Part shown: positions 43,277 through 51,824 of the stretch, one piece after another | How positions within the stretch are numbered: position 1 is the stretch's first letter | How the letters are laid out: each line of letters starts with the position of its first letter | From: Bacillus sp. 03113 | GTDB taxonomy: Bacteria > Bacillota > Bacilli > Bacillales > Cytobacillaceae | NCBI RefSeq assembly: GCF_006546985.1 | Contig: NZ_VATK01000001.1 | Location: 310,001 to 374,000 of the forward strand | Reading direction: 5' to 3' | DNA: 64,000 bases | Translations under genes and position numbers: made by a program | The notes under the pieces: model-generated | Seen by the model: only the letters and a program-made list of their open reading frames with translations | Told to the model about the DNA's origin: nothing | Database searches by the model: none

Positions 43277-43290
43277 AGGGGAATTTATTT

Positions 43291-43572
43291 ATGTCAGTAA
43301 ACATTCATAACCAAGAAGCAATCAAAAAAACAAGGGAACAGCATAAACAAGAACAAAATATGAAAGGCAAAAAGGACGTTCAATCAAAACGGCGTATTCG
43401 GGTTCGTCTGATTCCAATATGGCTTCGGGTTATAATTGTTTTAATACTGATTTTCCTAAGTACTATAGCTGGAGCTGTAATTGGCTATGGGGTGATAGGA
43501 CAAGGTAAGCCGTCTGATGTCTTTCATAAATCCACTTGGACACATATCATCGATCTCGTTGATAAAGAATAA
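43291..43572 (+). CDS. EpuA-family small membrane protein (often labelled RNA polymerase subunit beta)
   Basis: A 93-residue protein with a strongly basic N-terminus (about 1-45, KKTREQHKQEQNMKGKKDVQSKRR), one membrane helix (about 50-72) and a short external tail with GYGVIGQGKPSDVFHKSTWTHIIDLV. It matches the EpuA family (PF11772), whose automatic label as an RNA polymerase beta subunit is historical and not a demonstrated role. It follows flhP by 14 bases, so it is probably cotranscribed. AAAGGGG precedes ATG 43291. Confidence 0.82.
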   Translation: MSVNIHNQEAIKKTREQHKQEQNMKGKKDVQSKRRIRVRLIPIWLRVIIVLILIFLSTIAGAVIGYGVIGQGKPSDVFHKSTWTHIIDLVDKE

Positions 43573-43577
43573 ATGCA

Positions 43578-43604
43578 GGAAGGGTATGAATCCCTTCCTT
43601 TTTG
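43578..43604 (+). terminator. Terminator of flhO-flhP-epuA
   Basis: GGAAGGG and CCCTTCC over a 7-base loop, then TTTTT. Confidence 0.82.
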
Positions 43605-43653
43605 AACGTACATAGTAGGTATTTATTTTGATTACGAAGGGGAGTCAATAACA

Positions 43654-44082
43654 ATGTTAGATATTAAACAAATTAAAGAAATCATTCCACATCGATACCC
43701 TTTTTTACTTGTCGATCGTATTTTAGAGGTAGTGGAAGGACAAAAGGCAGTAGGTATTAAAAATGTGACCGCAAATGAAGAATTCTTTAACGGTCATTTT
43801 CCTGATTATCCTGTTATGCCGGGCGTTTTAATTGTTGAAGCTCTTGCGCAAGTTGGAGCTGTAGCTATGCTGAAAAAAGAAGAAAATAAAGGACGTCTAG
43901 CATTTTTTACAGGAATTGATAATTGTCGATTTAAAAAACAGGTTGTACCTGGAGATCAACTCCGTCTTGAAGTAGAAATGACACGTGTGAGAGGATCGAT
44001 TGGAAAAGGGAAAGGTACAGCAACAGTAGATGGAGAAATCGTCTGCGAAGTTGAAATTATGTTTGCCTTAGGTGCGAAATAA
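43654..44082 (+). CDS. fabZ: (3R)-hydroxyacyl-ACP dehydratase FabZ
   Basis: Dehydrates beta-hydroxyacyl-ACP in type II fatty acid synthesis. The 142-residue hot-dog-fold protein has catalytic His48 in [13 protein letters not shown] and Glu62 in LIVEALAQ. It corresponds to YwpB, after flhP as in B. subtilis. ATG 43654 has GAAGGGGAG upstream. The TAA stop overlaps the edge of repeat R12 (TAAGAACAGCGG). Confidence 0.96.
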   Translation: MLDIKQIKEIIPHRYPFLLVDRILEVVEGQKAVGIKNVTANEEFFNGHFPDYPVMPGVLIVEALAQVGAVAMLKKEENKGRLAFFTGIDNCRFKKQVVPGDQLRLEVEMTRVRGSIGKGKGTATVDGEIVCEVEIMFALGAK

Positions 44083-44256
44083 GAACAGCGGCCGATTAAG
44101 GGCGCCACGTCCTATGGCAAATCGGCACTCGTACATCCTCTACGTCGGAAGTGCCTTGATCAGCCGCGACAGACATAAGACGCAATACGCAGAAAATCCT
44201 GATTTTTGTAGTATTGTGGCTTATGATCCGAGCGGCTAGGTACTGTAGCTAGACAA
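44081..44256 (+). repeat. Modular intergenic repeat R12 (two modules)
   Basis: AAGAACAGCGGCCGATT, GCCACGTCC, ATCGGCACTCGTACATCC module, then CCTTGATCAGCCGCGACAG through TTATGATCCGAGCGGCTAGG module and GTAGCTAGACA arm. It begins in the fabZ stop codon. The same two modules occur in R4 in reverse orientation. Confidence 0.88.
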
Positions 44257-44283
44257 TAAGAAAGGCGTAAAAGCACTAGAGTA

Positions 44284-44320
44284 AAAGGAGCCACTTCATT
44301 GAAGGGCTCTTTTTTTGCGT
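44284..44320 (+). terminator. Terminator after fabZ
   Basis: AAAGGAGCC and GGCTCTTT with one bulged base, a small inner CTTCATTGAAG, and a seven-T tail. Confidence 0.72.
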
Positions 44321-44448
44321 AAATCTAGAGATCACTAGAAATTGAAAAAAATATGCAAGTTGTGATGAGAATTGGACAAGATAACAGAAGACCGATAAAG
44401 TAGTGGTCAAAATGAGATAAATATATTTAGAAAGGAGCTACACAATTT

Positions 44449-44715
44449 ATGAAGAAAAAGCTGTTAGCATTAATTAGTGGATCAGTATTAGCAGCAGTCA
44501 TGGTAGCAGGCTGTAATGTAAACGACCAGGAGCCTCCTCCAGAAAATGATGTCGAGGATCGTGTAGATGATAATGTGAATGATACTGATCTAAACGATGC
44601 AAATGATACCAATAATGGTATGAATGGCGATGTTGTGGAAGATCAAAATACACCACAAGAAGACGTTATCGAAGATAGAGTTGACAGAAATGATAAAGAC
44701 AACCTAGATCAATAA
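44449..44715 (+). CDS. Small acidic lipoprotein, function unknown
   Basis: An 88-residue protein with a lipoprotein signal: basic start MKKK, hydrophobic core, and lipobox VAGC with the Cys at residue 22. The mature part is very acidic and low in complexity (Asp, Asn, Glu, Val), with two similar motifs, DVEDRVDDN and DVIEDRVDRN, suggesting a short internal duplication. AAAGGAG lies eleven bases before ATG 44449. It is monocistronic. I do not recognise a family. Calcium or wall binding by the acidic tail is conceivable but unsupported. Confidence 0.75.
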   Translation: MKKKLLALISGSVLAAVMVAGCNVNDQEPPPENDVEDRVDDNVNDTDLNDANDTNNGMNGDVVEDQNTPQEDVIEDRVDRNDKDNLDQ

Positions 44716-44720
44716 AGCAA

Positions 44721-44746
44721 AGGACAGGGGCTCAGCACCTGTCCTG
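44721..44746. terminator. Hairpin between lipoprotein gene and ywpF
   Basis: AGGACAGG and CCTGTCCT form a perfect 8-bp stem between convergent genes. T-tracts are weak on both sides. Confidence 0.6.
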
Positions 44747-44772
44747 CTTCTTAAGATACCTGCACTTTTTTC

Positions 44773-45201
44773 TTAATTAATAGCTTTAAATGAAGGCTTT
44801 TGTTTCATTAATTCATTAAACTGAACAATTAGATCCTCGCCAGAGACTCCTTTTTGAATTAGCTCTTTAAGCAGTAGTTGAGCATAATTATTTCGCGATC
44901 TTACTAAAGGACCCTCAAGCAAAATGCTCACATGTTTATCAAATGGATTGATAGACCGAACCTGGGTTTTAAAGGCAGCTGGCGTATTTTCTTTTTTTGT
45001 AATGACTGCCTGCACGGTTAGCAGATGATTTTCTTTCATAGCTTTTTGAAAATAGTCACAATTACCCTTATCCGTATAGGCTTCAATTAACCATCTACCT
45101 TGATCGTCCTCTTTATTAATAATTAACCCATCTATAAGCTCTACATCCACTAATTGCTCATCCTCGACGATTTGAAGCGTAATTAACTTAAAAGTTTTCA
45201 T
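44773..45201 (-). CDS. ywpF: YwpF-like protein
   Basis: A 142-residue protein of the YwpF-like family (PF14183), found beside ssbB in B. subtilis as here. There is no signal peptide or membrane helix. It begins MKTFKLITLQIVEDEQLVDVELIDGLIINKEDD and contains KENTPAAFKTQVRSINPFDKHVSILLEGPLV. The function is not known. It is divergent from ssbB; the roughly 260-base gap between them contains the putative ComK site. A GGAGG site precedes its ATG. Confidence 0.82.
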   Translation of the reverse strand: MKTFKLITLQIVEDEQLVDVELIDGLIINKEDDQGRWLIEAYTDKGNCDYFQKAMKENHLLTVQAVITKKENTPAAFKTQVRSINPFDKHVSILLEGPLVRSRNNYAQLLLKELIQKGVSGEDLIVQFNELMKQKPSFKAIN

Positions 45202-45334
45202 TTAAGTACCTCCAATCACAGCTTTCATTGATCAAAATTATAGCATTTTCAATCACGAAAACCTAGTTGATAAAAAATCTTTATATTTATAAAAAAAGGT
45301 GTATTAAAGAAAGAAGCCTACAAAAATAAAGGGA

Positions 45335-45369
45335 AAAATATCATTTTTATATATAGAAAATGATATTTT
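45335..45369. promoter_or_regulatory. Putative ComK site (two AT-boxes) within a large hairpin
   Basis: AAAATATCATTTT (45335-45347) and AAAATGATATTTT (45357-45369) each fit AAAA-N5-TTTT exactly, with 9 bases between, so the centres are about two helical turns apart. Known ComK sites have pairs of such boxes. The whole region is also an inverted repeat (GGGAAAA to TTTTCCC), so terminator function for either strand cannot be excluded. ssbB is a ComK gene in B. subtilis. Confidence 0.6.
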
Positions 45370-45406
45370 CCCTTTCATTTTCCCTTCAAAATAGCATTCC
45401 CTTCAT

Positions 45407-45435
45407 TTTACATGAACGTATCATCTTTGTAAGAT
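45407..45435 (+). promoter_or_regulatory. ssbB promoter
   Basis: TTTACA (45407-45412), 17 bases, TAAGAT (45430-45435). It is near-consensus and lies 38 bases downstream of the second AT-box. Confidence 0.6.
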
Positions 45436-45464
45436 AAGGGTATTAAAGAGAAAGGAGAGCATAA

Positions 45465-45812
45465 ATGATCAATCAAGTCACTTTAGTCGGGAGGCTTACA
45501 AGGAATCCTGATTTAAAGGTCACACCAGATGGGACGTACGTGACAAATGTAACGGTTGCAGTCAATCGTAATTATCGAAATCAAAATGGCGATTTCGATG
45601 CTGATTTTGTTCAATGTACGTTATGGAAAAAAACAGCGGAAAATACGGTGCAATATTGCCGGAAGGGATCATTAATTGGCATTACAGGCAGAATTCAAAC
45701 GAGAAACTATAACAATCAAGATGGAAAAAGAGTATATGTCACAGAGGTAGTTGCTGAATTGGTTAAGTTTTTAGATTCAAAACCAATGGAAGACCAAAAT
45801 GAATTCATTTGA
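45465..45812 (+). CDS. ssbB: Single-stranded DNA-binding protein SsbB (competence type)
   Basis: OB-fold protein that coats single-stranded DNA during transformation. The product is 115 residues, much shorter than the house-keeping SsbA. The OB fold (MINQVTLVGRLTRNPDLKVTPDGTYVTNVTVAVNR) fills most of it, and the long linker is lost, leaving DSKPMEDQNEFI at the end in place of the usual acidic DDDLPF tip. AAAGGAGAG precedes ATG 45465. Position next to ywpF and the upstream AT-boxes fit the ComK-dependent ssbB of B. subtilis. Confidence 0.92.
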   Translation: MINQVTLVGRLTRNPDLKVTPDGTYVTNVTVAVNRNYRNQNGDFDADFVQCTLWKKTAENTVQYCRKGSLIGITGRIQTRNYNNQDGKRVYVTEVVAELVKFLDSKPMEDQNEFI

Positions 45813-45828
45813 AAGGAGAGAGTTTTCT

Positions 45829-46002
45829 TTGCCACAATCCTCTCATATTGAAAGTCTAATGGAGACAATTATTCGCATGCAAGGAAAGACAAATGAAAAA
45901 TGGATCAACTTACATACGAGAGTATGACAAATTGAACATCTGTTAACCAGCTCCCTTATACAAGCTCATCCAGCTATTCAAAATGGTTCTTTACAGCAGT
46001 GA
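45829..46002 (+). pseudogene. Small gene after ssbB, interrupted by an in-frame TGA
   Basis: TTG 45829 lies ten bases after AAAGGAG, which itself overlaps the end of ssbB, so it looks translationally linked. The frame encodes MPQSSHIESLMETIIRMQGK and onward to 32 residues, meets TGA at 45925-45927, then runs on for 24 sense codons (QIEHLLTSSLIQAHPAIQNG and four more) to a TGA at 46000. The amphipathic character continues across the stop. It may be a pseudogene, a true 32-residue peptide, or a sequencing error. I do not recognise it. Confidence 0.45.
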
Positions 46003-46141
46003 ACTAATTCGCATCCCCCTATTCTTCCTTAGTAAGACTCAAATGACTTCTTAACAAATGGACTACTAAACTTATGTGCCCCTATATTTAATCTTTCATT
46101 ATAAAAAATCAATTAACCTCCTCTAAATTTCTCCAATTTAT

Positions 46142-46167
46142 CCGGCCGTTTGTGCCGGTTTTTTTTG
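46142..46167 (+). terminator. Terminator before the germination operon
   Basis: CCGGC and GCCGG over a 7-base loop, then eight T. Confidence 0.78.
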
Positions 46168-46272
46168 CTTATTTAGCTGGGCGTAGTTTTTTCGAATTAG
46201 AAGCTTTGATACATAAATGTGCTTTTATAGGTAGAAAATAGTAACAGTAGAATAAATTAAGAGGTGAATCCA

Positions 46273-47898
46273 TTGGATTTTTTTAAAAAGAAAAAACAGG
46301 AATCTATATCTAAATCAAAACAAAGCCAGCAATCTAAGGATTCAAATATAGAAAATCCTCTTAATAATAGTTTGAAGGAAAATATTCAACATATCAAAGA
46401 AATGCTTGGAAACAGTAAAGATATTATTATTCGAGAGATTCGGATTGGAAAAGATGGACAAATCAAAGCAGGAATTGTCTATACGGATGGATTGACAGAC
46501 ACAAAGTCCATTCAACATTTTATCCTAGAATCACTGATGGTGGATATACGAGAAACGGAGTTGGATCAAGAGGCCTCTTCTAAGAAGGATCCTATACATC
46601 TTATAAAGGATATTGTGCTAACAGCAGGAGATATTCAAGATGTAACGGACTTTGATGAGCTTTTTTATTCCCTTTTATCTGGGAATGCTATTCTGTTACT
46701 CGATGGTTATTCGCAATGTTTTTCTATTGGAATGAGGGAATGGGAAAACAGAGGGGTAAGCGAACCTGCTGATCAAACGGTGATTAGAGGACCAAGGGAA
46801 GCATTCACTGAGTCCTTACGAATGAATACCGCGTTAATTCGTCGGAAAATTAAAGATCCTCATCTATGGTTGGAAAGCAAAAAAATCGGAAAAGTCACGA
46901 AAACTGATATAGCAATTATGTATATTAAAGGGATTGTAAACGACAAAATAGTGGAGGAAGTACATTCCCGGTTAAATCGAATTGATACTGATGGGATTTT
47001 GGAAAGCAGTTATATAGAGGAAATGATTCAGGACAAAACTTTTACTCTATTTCCTACAATATACAATACTGAACGACCAGATGTGGTAGCAGCTAGTCTA
47101 CTGGAAGGTCGTGTTGCCATTATAGTTGATGGTACACCATTTGTCCTTATTGCACCTGTCATTTTTTCGCAATTCTATCAATCAGCAGAAGATTACTATC
47201 AGCGAGCTGATTTCGGAACACTTATTCGTTTCCTTCGATATTTATGCTTTTTTATTGCCTTACTAGGCCCTTCTTTGTATGTTGCGATTACAACTTTTCA
47301 TCAAGAGATGATTCCAAATCAGCTTTTAATTAGTTTAGCTGCGCAAAGAGAGGGGGTGCCTTTTCCTGCTTTTATAGAAGCAATGATAATGGAAGTGACC
47401 TTTGAAATATTGCGAGAAGCCGGTGTTCGCATGCCGAGAACGGTTGGTCAAGCAGTATCCATTGTTGGAGCGTTAGTTATTGGACAAGCGGCAGTAGAAG
47501 CAGGAATCATTTCAGCTGCAATGGTAATCGTTGTAGCTATCACAGCCATTGCCAGCTTTGCTTTTCCTTCCTTTAATATGGCGATTTCTGTTAGAATATT
47601 ACGCTTTATTTTAATGGGGTTAGCTGCTTCCTTCGGATTATTTGGTATAACCGTTGGGTTAATTGCTCTTGTTCTTCATTTATGCAGCTTGCGGTCCTTT
47701 GGTATTCCTTATATGAGCCCATTTGCTCCATTTATAATCTCTGACCAAAAGGATACGCTTTTTCGTTTTCCTAGATGGGGGCTGCTCACACGTCCTCGCT
47801 TAATTAGTCAAAAAAATCTGAAGCGTCAGCAAGAACCCTCATTATTAAAACCAGATCCTAATAAAGATAGGGAAATGGAAAATGAAGGGGATCAATGA
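46273..47898 (+). CDS. Spore germinant receptor subunit A (GerA family)
   Basis: A subunit of a GerA-type nutrient receptor in the spore inner membrane. The 541-residue product has a hydrophilic N-terminal domain (about 1-270, with LLSGNAILLLDGY and VIRGPREAFTESLRMNTALIRRKIK), then five or six membrane spans and a basic tail. PRTVGQAVSIVGALVIGQAAVEAG is the family signature. The frame opens at GTG 46264, which overlaps the GAGGTG site; TTG 46273 is at proper distance and begins MDFFKKKKQE, so I chose it. It overlaps the C gene by one to four bases. Closest B. subtilis type cannot be fixed by eye. Confidence 0.9.
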   Translation: MDFFKKKKQESISKSKQSQQSKDSNIENPLNNSLKENIQHIKEMLGNSKDIIIREIRIGKDGQIKAGIVYTDGLTDTKSIQHFILESLMVDIRETELDQEASSKKDPIHLIKDIVLTAGDIQDVTDFDELFYSLLSGNAILLLDGYSQCFSIGMREWENRGVSEPADQTVIRGPREAFTESLRMNTALIRRKIKDPHLWLESKKIGKVTKTDIAIMYIKGIVNDKIVEEVHSRLNRIDTDGILESSYIEEMIQDKTFTLFPTIYNTERPDVVAASLLEGRVAIIVDGTPFVLIAPVIFSQFYQSAEDYYQRADFGTLIRFLRYLCFFIALLGPSLYVAITTFHQEMIPNQLLISLAAQREGVPFPAFIEAMIMEVTFEILREAGVRMPRTVGQAVSIVGALVIGQAAVEAGIISAAMVIVVAITAIASFAFPSFNMAISVRILRFILMGLAASFGLFGITVGLIALVLHLCSLRSFGIPYMSPFAPFIISDQKDTLFRFPRWGLLTRPRLISQKNLKRQQEPSLLKPDPNKDREMENEGDQ

Positions 47899-49088
47899 TG
47901 AAAAGAAAATGGACCATCCTAGGAATGTTAGTTGTTTTAATGATTTTCAACACTGGCTGTTGGAATCGAAGAGAATTAAATGATTTGGCGATTGAAATCG
48001 CAATGGGGGTAGATAAAGTAGGAAATCAATATTTAGTTACTTCACAAGTGGTCGATCCGGGAGAAGTGGCTGCAAGAGAGAGAGGAGGAAATCGAGCACC
48101 CGTTATTACTTATCAAATGAAAGCGAATACAATATTTGAAGCAAGAAGAAAAATCACAACGATTAGCCCTCGGAAAATCTATGCGAGTCATCTTCGTATG
48201 GTTGTCATTGGCGAAGAATTAGCGAAAGAGGGGATAAATGGAATCCTTGATTACTTATCGCGTGATCATGAGCATCGAACAGATTTTTTTATTGTTGTAG
48301 CAAGAGGGACAAGTGCAGGTAAGGTGCTAAAAATTTTAACTCCATTAGAAAAAATACCTGCAAATAAACTTTTTTCATCTCTAGAAACGTCCCAAAGAAA
48401 TTGGGCGCCCACTACAGGTGTTACATTAGATATGCTTATAAATGACCTAGTAAATAAAGGGAAACAACCTATTCTGACAGGCCTTCGAGTGAAAGGAGAG
48501 CAGAAAGTAGGTGAAAGTCCGAAAAATGTGGAGGAGATTGGTACTCCTTCTCAATTGCAATATTCAGGAATTGGTGTTTTTAAAAACGATCAGCTTATTG
48601 GTTGGCTAAATGAAATAGAAAGCAAAGGATATAATTATCTTATAGATAATGTAAAAAGTACAGTCGGATTTTTGCCGTGTAATGACGGAAAGATAACATT
48701 TGAAGTTATACGTTCAAAGACGGATTTGAAGGGAAAAGTTATAAAAGGCACCCCAAAAATTTATGTGAAATTGGACATAGAGGCAAATGTAGGATCTGTA
48801 GAATGTAGGATGAAACTAATGGATGAAAAGACCATAGCTAATTTAGAAAAAAAATCGGAACAAAAAATAAAATCTATGCTCAAGCAGACTATAAACAAAG
48901 CTCAAGAAGAATATGGGGTCGATATTTTTGGATTTGGCGAAGCGATCCATCGTGCTGATCCGCAATATTGGAAAAAGGTAAAAGGCAATTGGGATGAGAT
49001 TTTTGTGGATGTACCAGTAAACATGAAAATAGATGTGAAAATTAGACGAATAGGTACAGTAGGTGAATCTTTCCTAGAGGGAAAATAA
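47898..49088 (+). CDS. Spore germinant receptor subunit C (Ger(x)C lipoprotein)
   Basis: Lipoprotein subunit of the receptor, about 396 residues. A signal peptide ends in a lipobox with Cys at about residue 21 (IFNTGCWNRREL); CWNRRELNDLAI is the usual Ger(x)C start. The rest is hydrophilic, with the family segments ISPRKIYASHLRMVVIGEE and FGFGEAIHRADPQYWKKVK. ATG 47895 and 47898 are both possible; 47898 has better spacing from GAAGGGGA. The gene follows A directly, giving the order A-C-B seen in gerK-like operons. Confidence 0.9.
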   Translation: MKRKWTILGMLVVLMIFNTGCWNRRELNDLAIEIAMGVDKVGNQYLVTSQVVDPGEVAARERGGNRAPVITYQMKANTIFEARRKITTISPRKIYASHLRMVVIGEELAKEGINGILDYLSRDHEHRTDFFIVVARGTSAGKVLKILTPLEKIPANKLFSSLETSQRNWAPTTGVTLDMLINDLVNKGKQPILTGLRVKGEQKVGESPKNVEEIGTPSQLQYSGIGVFKNDQLIGWLNEIESKGYNYLIDNVKSTVGFLPCNDGKITFEVIRSKTDLKGKVIKGTPKIYVKLDIEANVGSVECRMKLMDEKTIANLEKKSEQKIKSMLKQTINKAQEEYGVDIFGFGEAIHRADPQYWKKVKGNWDEIFVDVPVNMKIDVKIRRIGTVGESFLEGK

Positions 49089-49284
49089 AACATAAAGATG
49101 CGCAGATAATACGACAGTATGCCTATTTTCGTCCCTAATATGAGCTTTTCTAATAGCGAAAAATCATATTTGCCTATTACCCTTATACATGACATGGCTA
49201 TTCTGTCGTCTCTGTTTTAAAAGGAGGCGACTGTTTAATGTGTTTTATAAACCTAGTAAAAATAGGAAAGATAGGTGAAACAGA

Positions 49285-50376
49285 ATGCTGGAAAATGGGA
49301 AAATCTCATCTCGTCAATTACTGATTCTTGTGATCCTATTCAATATTGGTACAACGATTTTACTGGCTCCAGGTTCCTTAGCTTCTATAGCAAAACAAGA
49401 TGCTTGGATTGCCAGCTTAGTAGGAAGCGGAGCAGGTTTATTATTAGTCGGCTTCTATATCTTATTAGGAAAACTCTTTCCAGGATTAACACTCATACAG
49501 ATTTGTGAAAAAGTGCTGGGGAGATGGATAGGTAAATTCGTTTCGATTCTATACATAAGCTATTTTTTTATGATTTGTCCATTTTTGTTATTTCAAGTTG
49601 GTAATTTTATGGCGACAGCCATAATGCCGGAAACCCCAATAGAAGCTATATTTATCCTTTTTATGGCTATTGTCATCATGGGCACAAGGCTTGGACTTGA
49701 AACTTTCACACGCTCAGCAGAAGTTTTTTTTCCTTTTATCATGCTGGGGTTATTTATTTTGTATATTACCTTATCTCCCCAAATGCAATGGGCTAACATT
49801 CAGCCAATTATGGAGGCAAATATAAAGACCATCTTAAAGGCGAATTATCATTATATGAGTATTCTTTATTTGCAGCTGCCCGTTTTTTTGATGTTAGCCC
49901 CCTTTGTTAATCAAAAAAAAGCAGCAGGGAAAGCACTATTTTGGGGTACGCTAATTGGGGGAATAATTACACCTTTAATTACATTTCTAGCGATTTCTGT
50001 TCTCGGTGCGGATATGACTTCAAGAAATTTGTTTACAACATTTGCTCTAGCAAAAAAAATAGACATTGGTAAATTTTTAACACGCATTGAAATCATTCTG
50101 GCCGGGATATGGTTACTTTCAATTTTTTTTAAATTAGTCATATGCTTTTATGGAACTCTTTTAGGGACAGCGCAATGGTTAGAACTAAAGAATTACCAAG
50201 TGTTAGCCTTTCCTATCGGATTTATTTTAATTGCTTTTACACATTTATCACTCCCAAATGTCGTGTATTTTTATATTTTTAGTTCAAAAATATGGCCATC
50301 TTATACGTTAATGTTCGGATTGTTTTTTCCTTTCCTGTTGCTAGTTGTAATGGCTATTCGAAAAATAGCAAAATAA
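49285..50376 (+). CDS. Spore germinant receptor subunit B, first copy
   Basis: B subunit, an APC-type membrane protein thought to bind the germinant. The 363-residue protein has ten predicted membrane helices. It begins MLENGKISSRQLLILVILFNIGTTIL, typical of GerAB/GerKB proteins, and PMPVFLMLAPF-type sequence (LPVFLMLAPFVN) marks the middle. AGGTGA precedes ATG 49285. It is followed after 31 bases by a small D-type gene and then by another B gene. Confidence 0.88.
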   Translation: MLENGKISSRQLLILVILFNIGTTILLAPGSLASIAKQDAWIASLVGSGAGLLLVGFYILLGKLFPGLTLIQICEKVLGRWIGKFVSILYISYFFMICPFLLFQVGNFMATAIMPETPIEAIFILFMAIVIMGTRLGLETFTRSAEVFFPFIMLGLFILYITLSPQMQWANIQPIMEANIKTILKANYHYMSILYLQLPVFLMLAPFVNQKKAAGKALFWGTLIGGIITPLITFLAISVLGADMTSRNLFTTFALAKKIDIGKFLTRIEIILAGIWLLSIFFKLVICFYGTLLGTAQWLELKNYQVLAFPIGFILIAFTHLSLPNVVYFYIFSSKIWPSYTLMFGLFFPFLLLVVMAIRKIAK

Positions 50377-50407
50377 TAATTCACAAATATAAAAGGAGCC
50401 AATTCAA

Positions 50408-50641
50408 ATGTGGGCTATATTAGGGATATTTGTCGCAGCAATTGTCATTGTACTTATCGAAGTTCCTACTCTTTTGAAAAAAGGTTTCAAAAAGGAACTT
50501 TGGGTATTTTCTATCTTACTCCTCTTTGGAATAGGATTGAGCATCGCAGAGGCATTGGATGCAAAAATTCCGAACCCTTTGGATTGGATTGCATTTGTAT
50601 TTAAGCCGTTTAGTGATTTTTTATTTGATTTATTGAAGTAG
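50408..50641 (+). CDS. Small two-span protein, candidate germinant receptor D subunit
   Basis: A 77-residue protein with two membrane helices (about 3-22 and 32-48) and a C-terminal amphipathic FKPFSDFLFDLLK. AAAAGGAG lies nine bases before ATG 50408. Small two-helix D proteins encoded within or beside gerA-type operons are known in Bacillus species and modulate receptor activity; the size, topology and position fit that class. The sequence similarity cannot be judged by eye, so the assignment rests on context. It separates two B genes. Confidence 0.7.
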   Translation: MWAILGIFVAAIVIVLIEVPTLLKKGFKKELWVFSILLLFGIGLSIAEALDAKIPNPLDWIAFVFKPFSDFLFDLLK

Positions 50642-50651
50642 AGGGGAAAGA

Positions 50652-51821
50652 ATGTTCAAAATGTCAAGGTTGAAAGGAATTACAAATAAAATGGAAAAAG
50701 GAAAAATAACCACTTTTCAATTATTTAGTTTAATCGTCCTGTTTGAATTAGGTACAGCGATGATGATTCCATTAGGTATAGATGCCAAACAAGATGCATG
50801 GCTATCTATTTTGATTGCTATGATTGGTGGGATTCTTATTTTTTCAGTTTATGCATACCTTAATCATTGCTATCCGAAATTGTTATTAACCGGTTATGTT
50901 AAAAGGATAATAGGGAAGTATTTCGGTTTTGTAATTTGCTTATTATATATTTTTTTCTTCATCTATGGTGCAGCGCGTGATTTAAGAGATGGGGTTGAAT
51001 TATTACTGCTTTCATATGGGGATACACCGATTTTTGTTCTTAGCTTGATTATGATGATGGTTGTTTGCTACGCTTTGTTTTTAGGAATTGAAGTGTTATC
51101 ACGTATAGGAGAAATCTATTTTTTGCTTTTTTTATTTACTGGTGTAGTATCGATTGCTTTTTTATTTTTATCAGATGTAGTCCATTTTGAAAATGTACAA
51201 CCAGTTCTCGAGGAGGGGTGGGAGCCTGTCTTTTCTAGTGTTCTAACGCAAACTGCGATGTTTCCTTTTGGTGAAATGATCTGCTTTACGATGATTCTTC
51301 CTTATTTAAATCAAGTAAAGTATGGCTTAAAAGTAGGGGTATTTGCCATCATATTAAGCGGAGTAGCTTTAGCTTTTATCGTGTTACTCGAAATAGCAGT
51401 ACTTGGAATAAATAATATGGAACAAACCGTTTTTCCTTTTTTGGATATGATGGAGAAGATTGAAATTGGAGAGATTGTCCAGCGTTTGGATGCATTTGTT
51501 GTTATAAGCTTAATTATCAATGATTTTTTTAAGATTTCCATTTTTTCTTATGCAGCAGTCATTGGGGCTAGTGATATATTCAAAGTAAATAAGAATAAGC
51601 TTTTTATTCCTATTGGTATTCTAATTTTGATCGTTTCCCTATTAATTGCAAAAAATCTTCAATTGCATTTAGAGCAAGGAAGATTTGCATTAAAGTATAT
51701 CTTTCCGCCATTTGTGATCGGTATTCCCTTATTGCTTATGATCATTGAAATGGTTAGGAGAAAGTTCAACAATAAATTAAAAAGCCATCAGCCTTCTCCA
51801 CATAGCAATGGAGAAGGCTGA
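50652..51821 (+). CDS. Spore germinant receptor subunit B, second copy
   Basis: A second GerB-type permease-like subunit, 389 residues, with about ten membrane helices. It contains MEKGKITTFQLFSLIVLFELGTAMMIPLG, the typical GerB opening, and FPFGEMICFTMILPYL in the middle. ATG 50652 follows GAGGGGA; ATG 50691 would remove a basic N-terminal extension and is an alternative. It differs clearly from the first B copy, so it is not a recent duplicate. It may give the receptor a second ligand specificity. The last codons form one arm of the terminal hairpin. Confidence 0.87.
   Translation: MFKMSRLKGITNKMEKGKITTFQLFSLIVLFELGTAMMIPLGIDAKQDAWLSILIAMIGGILIFSVYAYLNHCYPKLLLTGYVKRIIGKYFGFVICLLYIFFFIYGAARDLRDGVELLLLSYGDTPIFVLSLIMMMVVCYALFLGIEVLSRIGEIYFLLFLFTGVVSIAFLFLSDVVHFENVQPVLEEGWEPVFSSVLTQTAMFPFGEMICFTMILPYLNQVKYGLKVGVFAIILSGVALAFIVLLEIAVLGINNMEQTVFPFLDMMEKIEIGEIVQRLDAFVVISLIINDFFKISIFSYAAVIGASDIFKVNKNKLFIPIGILILIVSLLIAKNLQLHLEQGRFALKYIFPPFVIGIPLLLMIIEMVRRKFNNKLKSHQPSPHSNGEG
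51789..51820. terminator. Hairpin between convergent gerB2 and ywqA
   Basis: CAGCCTTCTCC (51789-51799) pairs perfectly with GGAGAAGGCTG (51810-51820). It lies within the last codons of the second gerB gene. On the minus strand a T-run (GGCTTTTTAATTT) follows shortly after, so it best serves ywqA. Confidence 0.72.
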
Positions 51822-51824
51822 TAT

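Noticed and set aside
45925-45927. TGA as selenocysteine codon
   Set aside because: No SECIS-like stem directly downstream was evident and the peptide has no known selenoprotein features.
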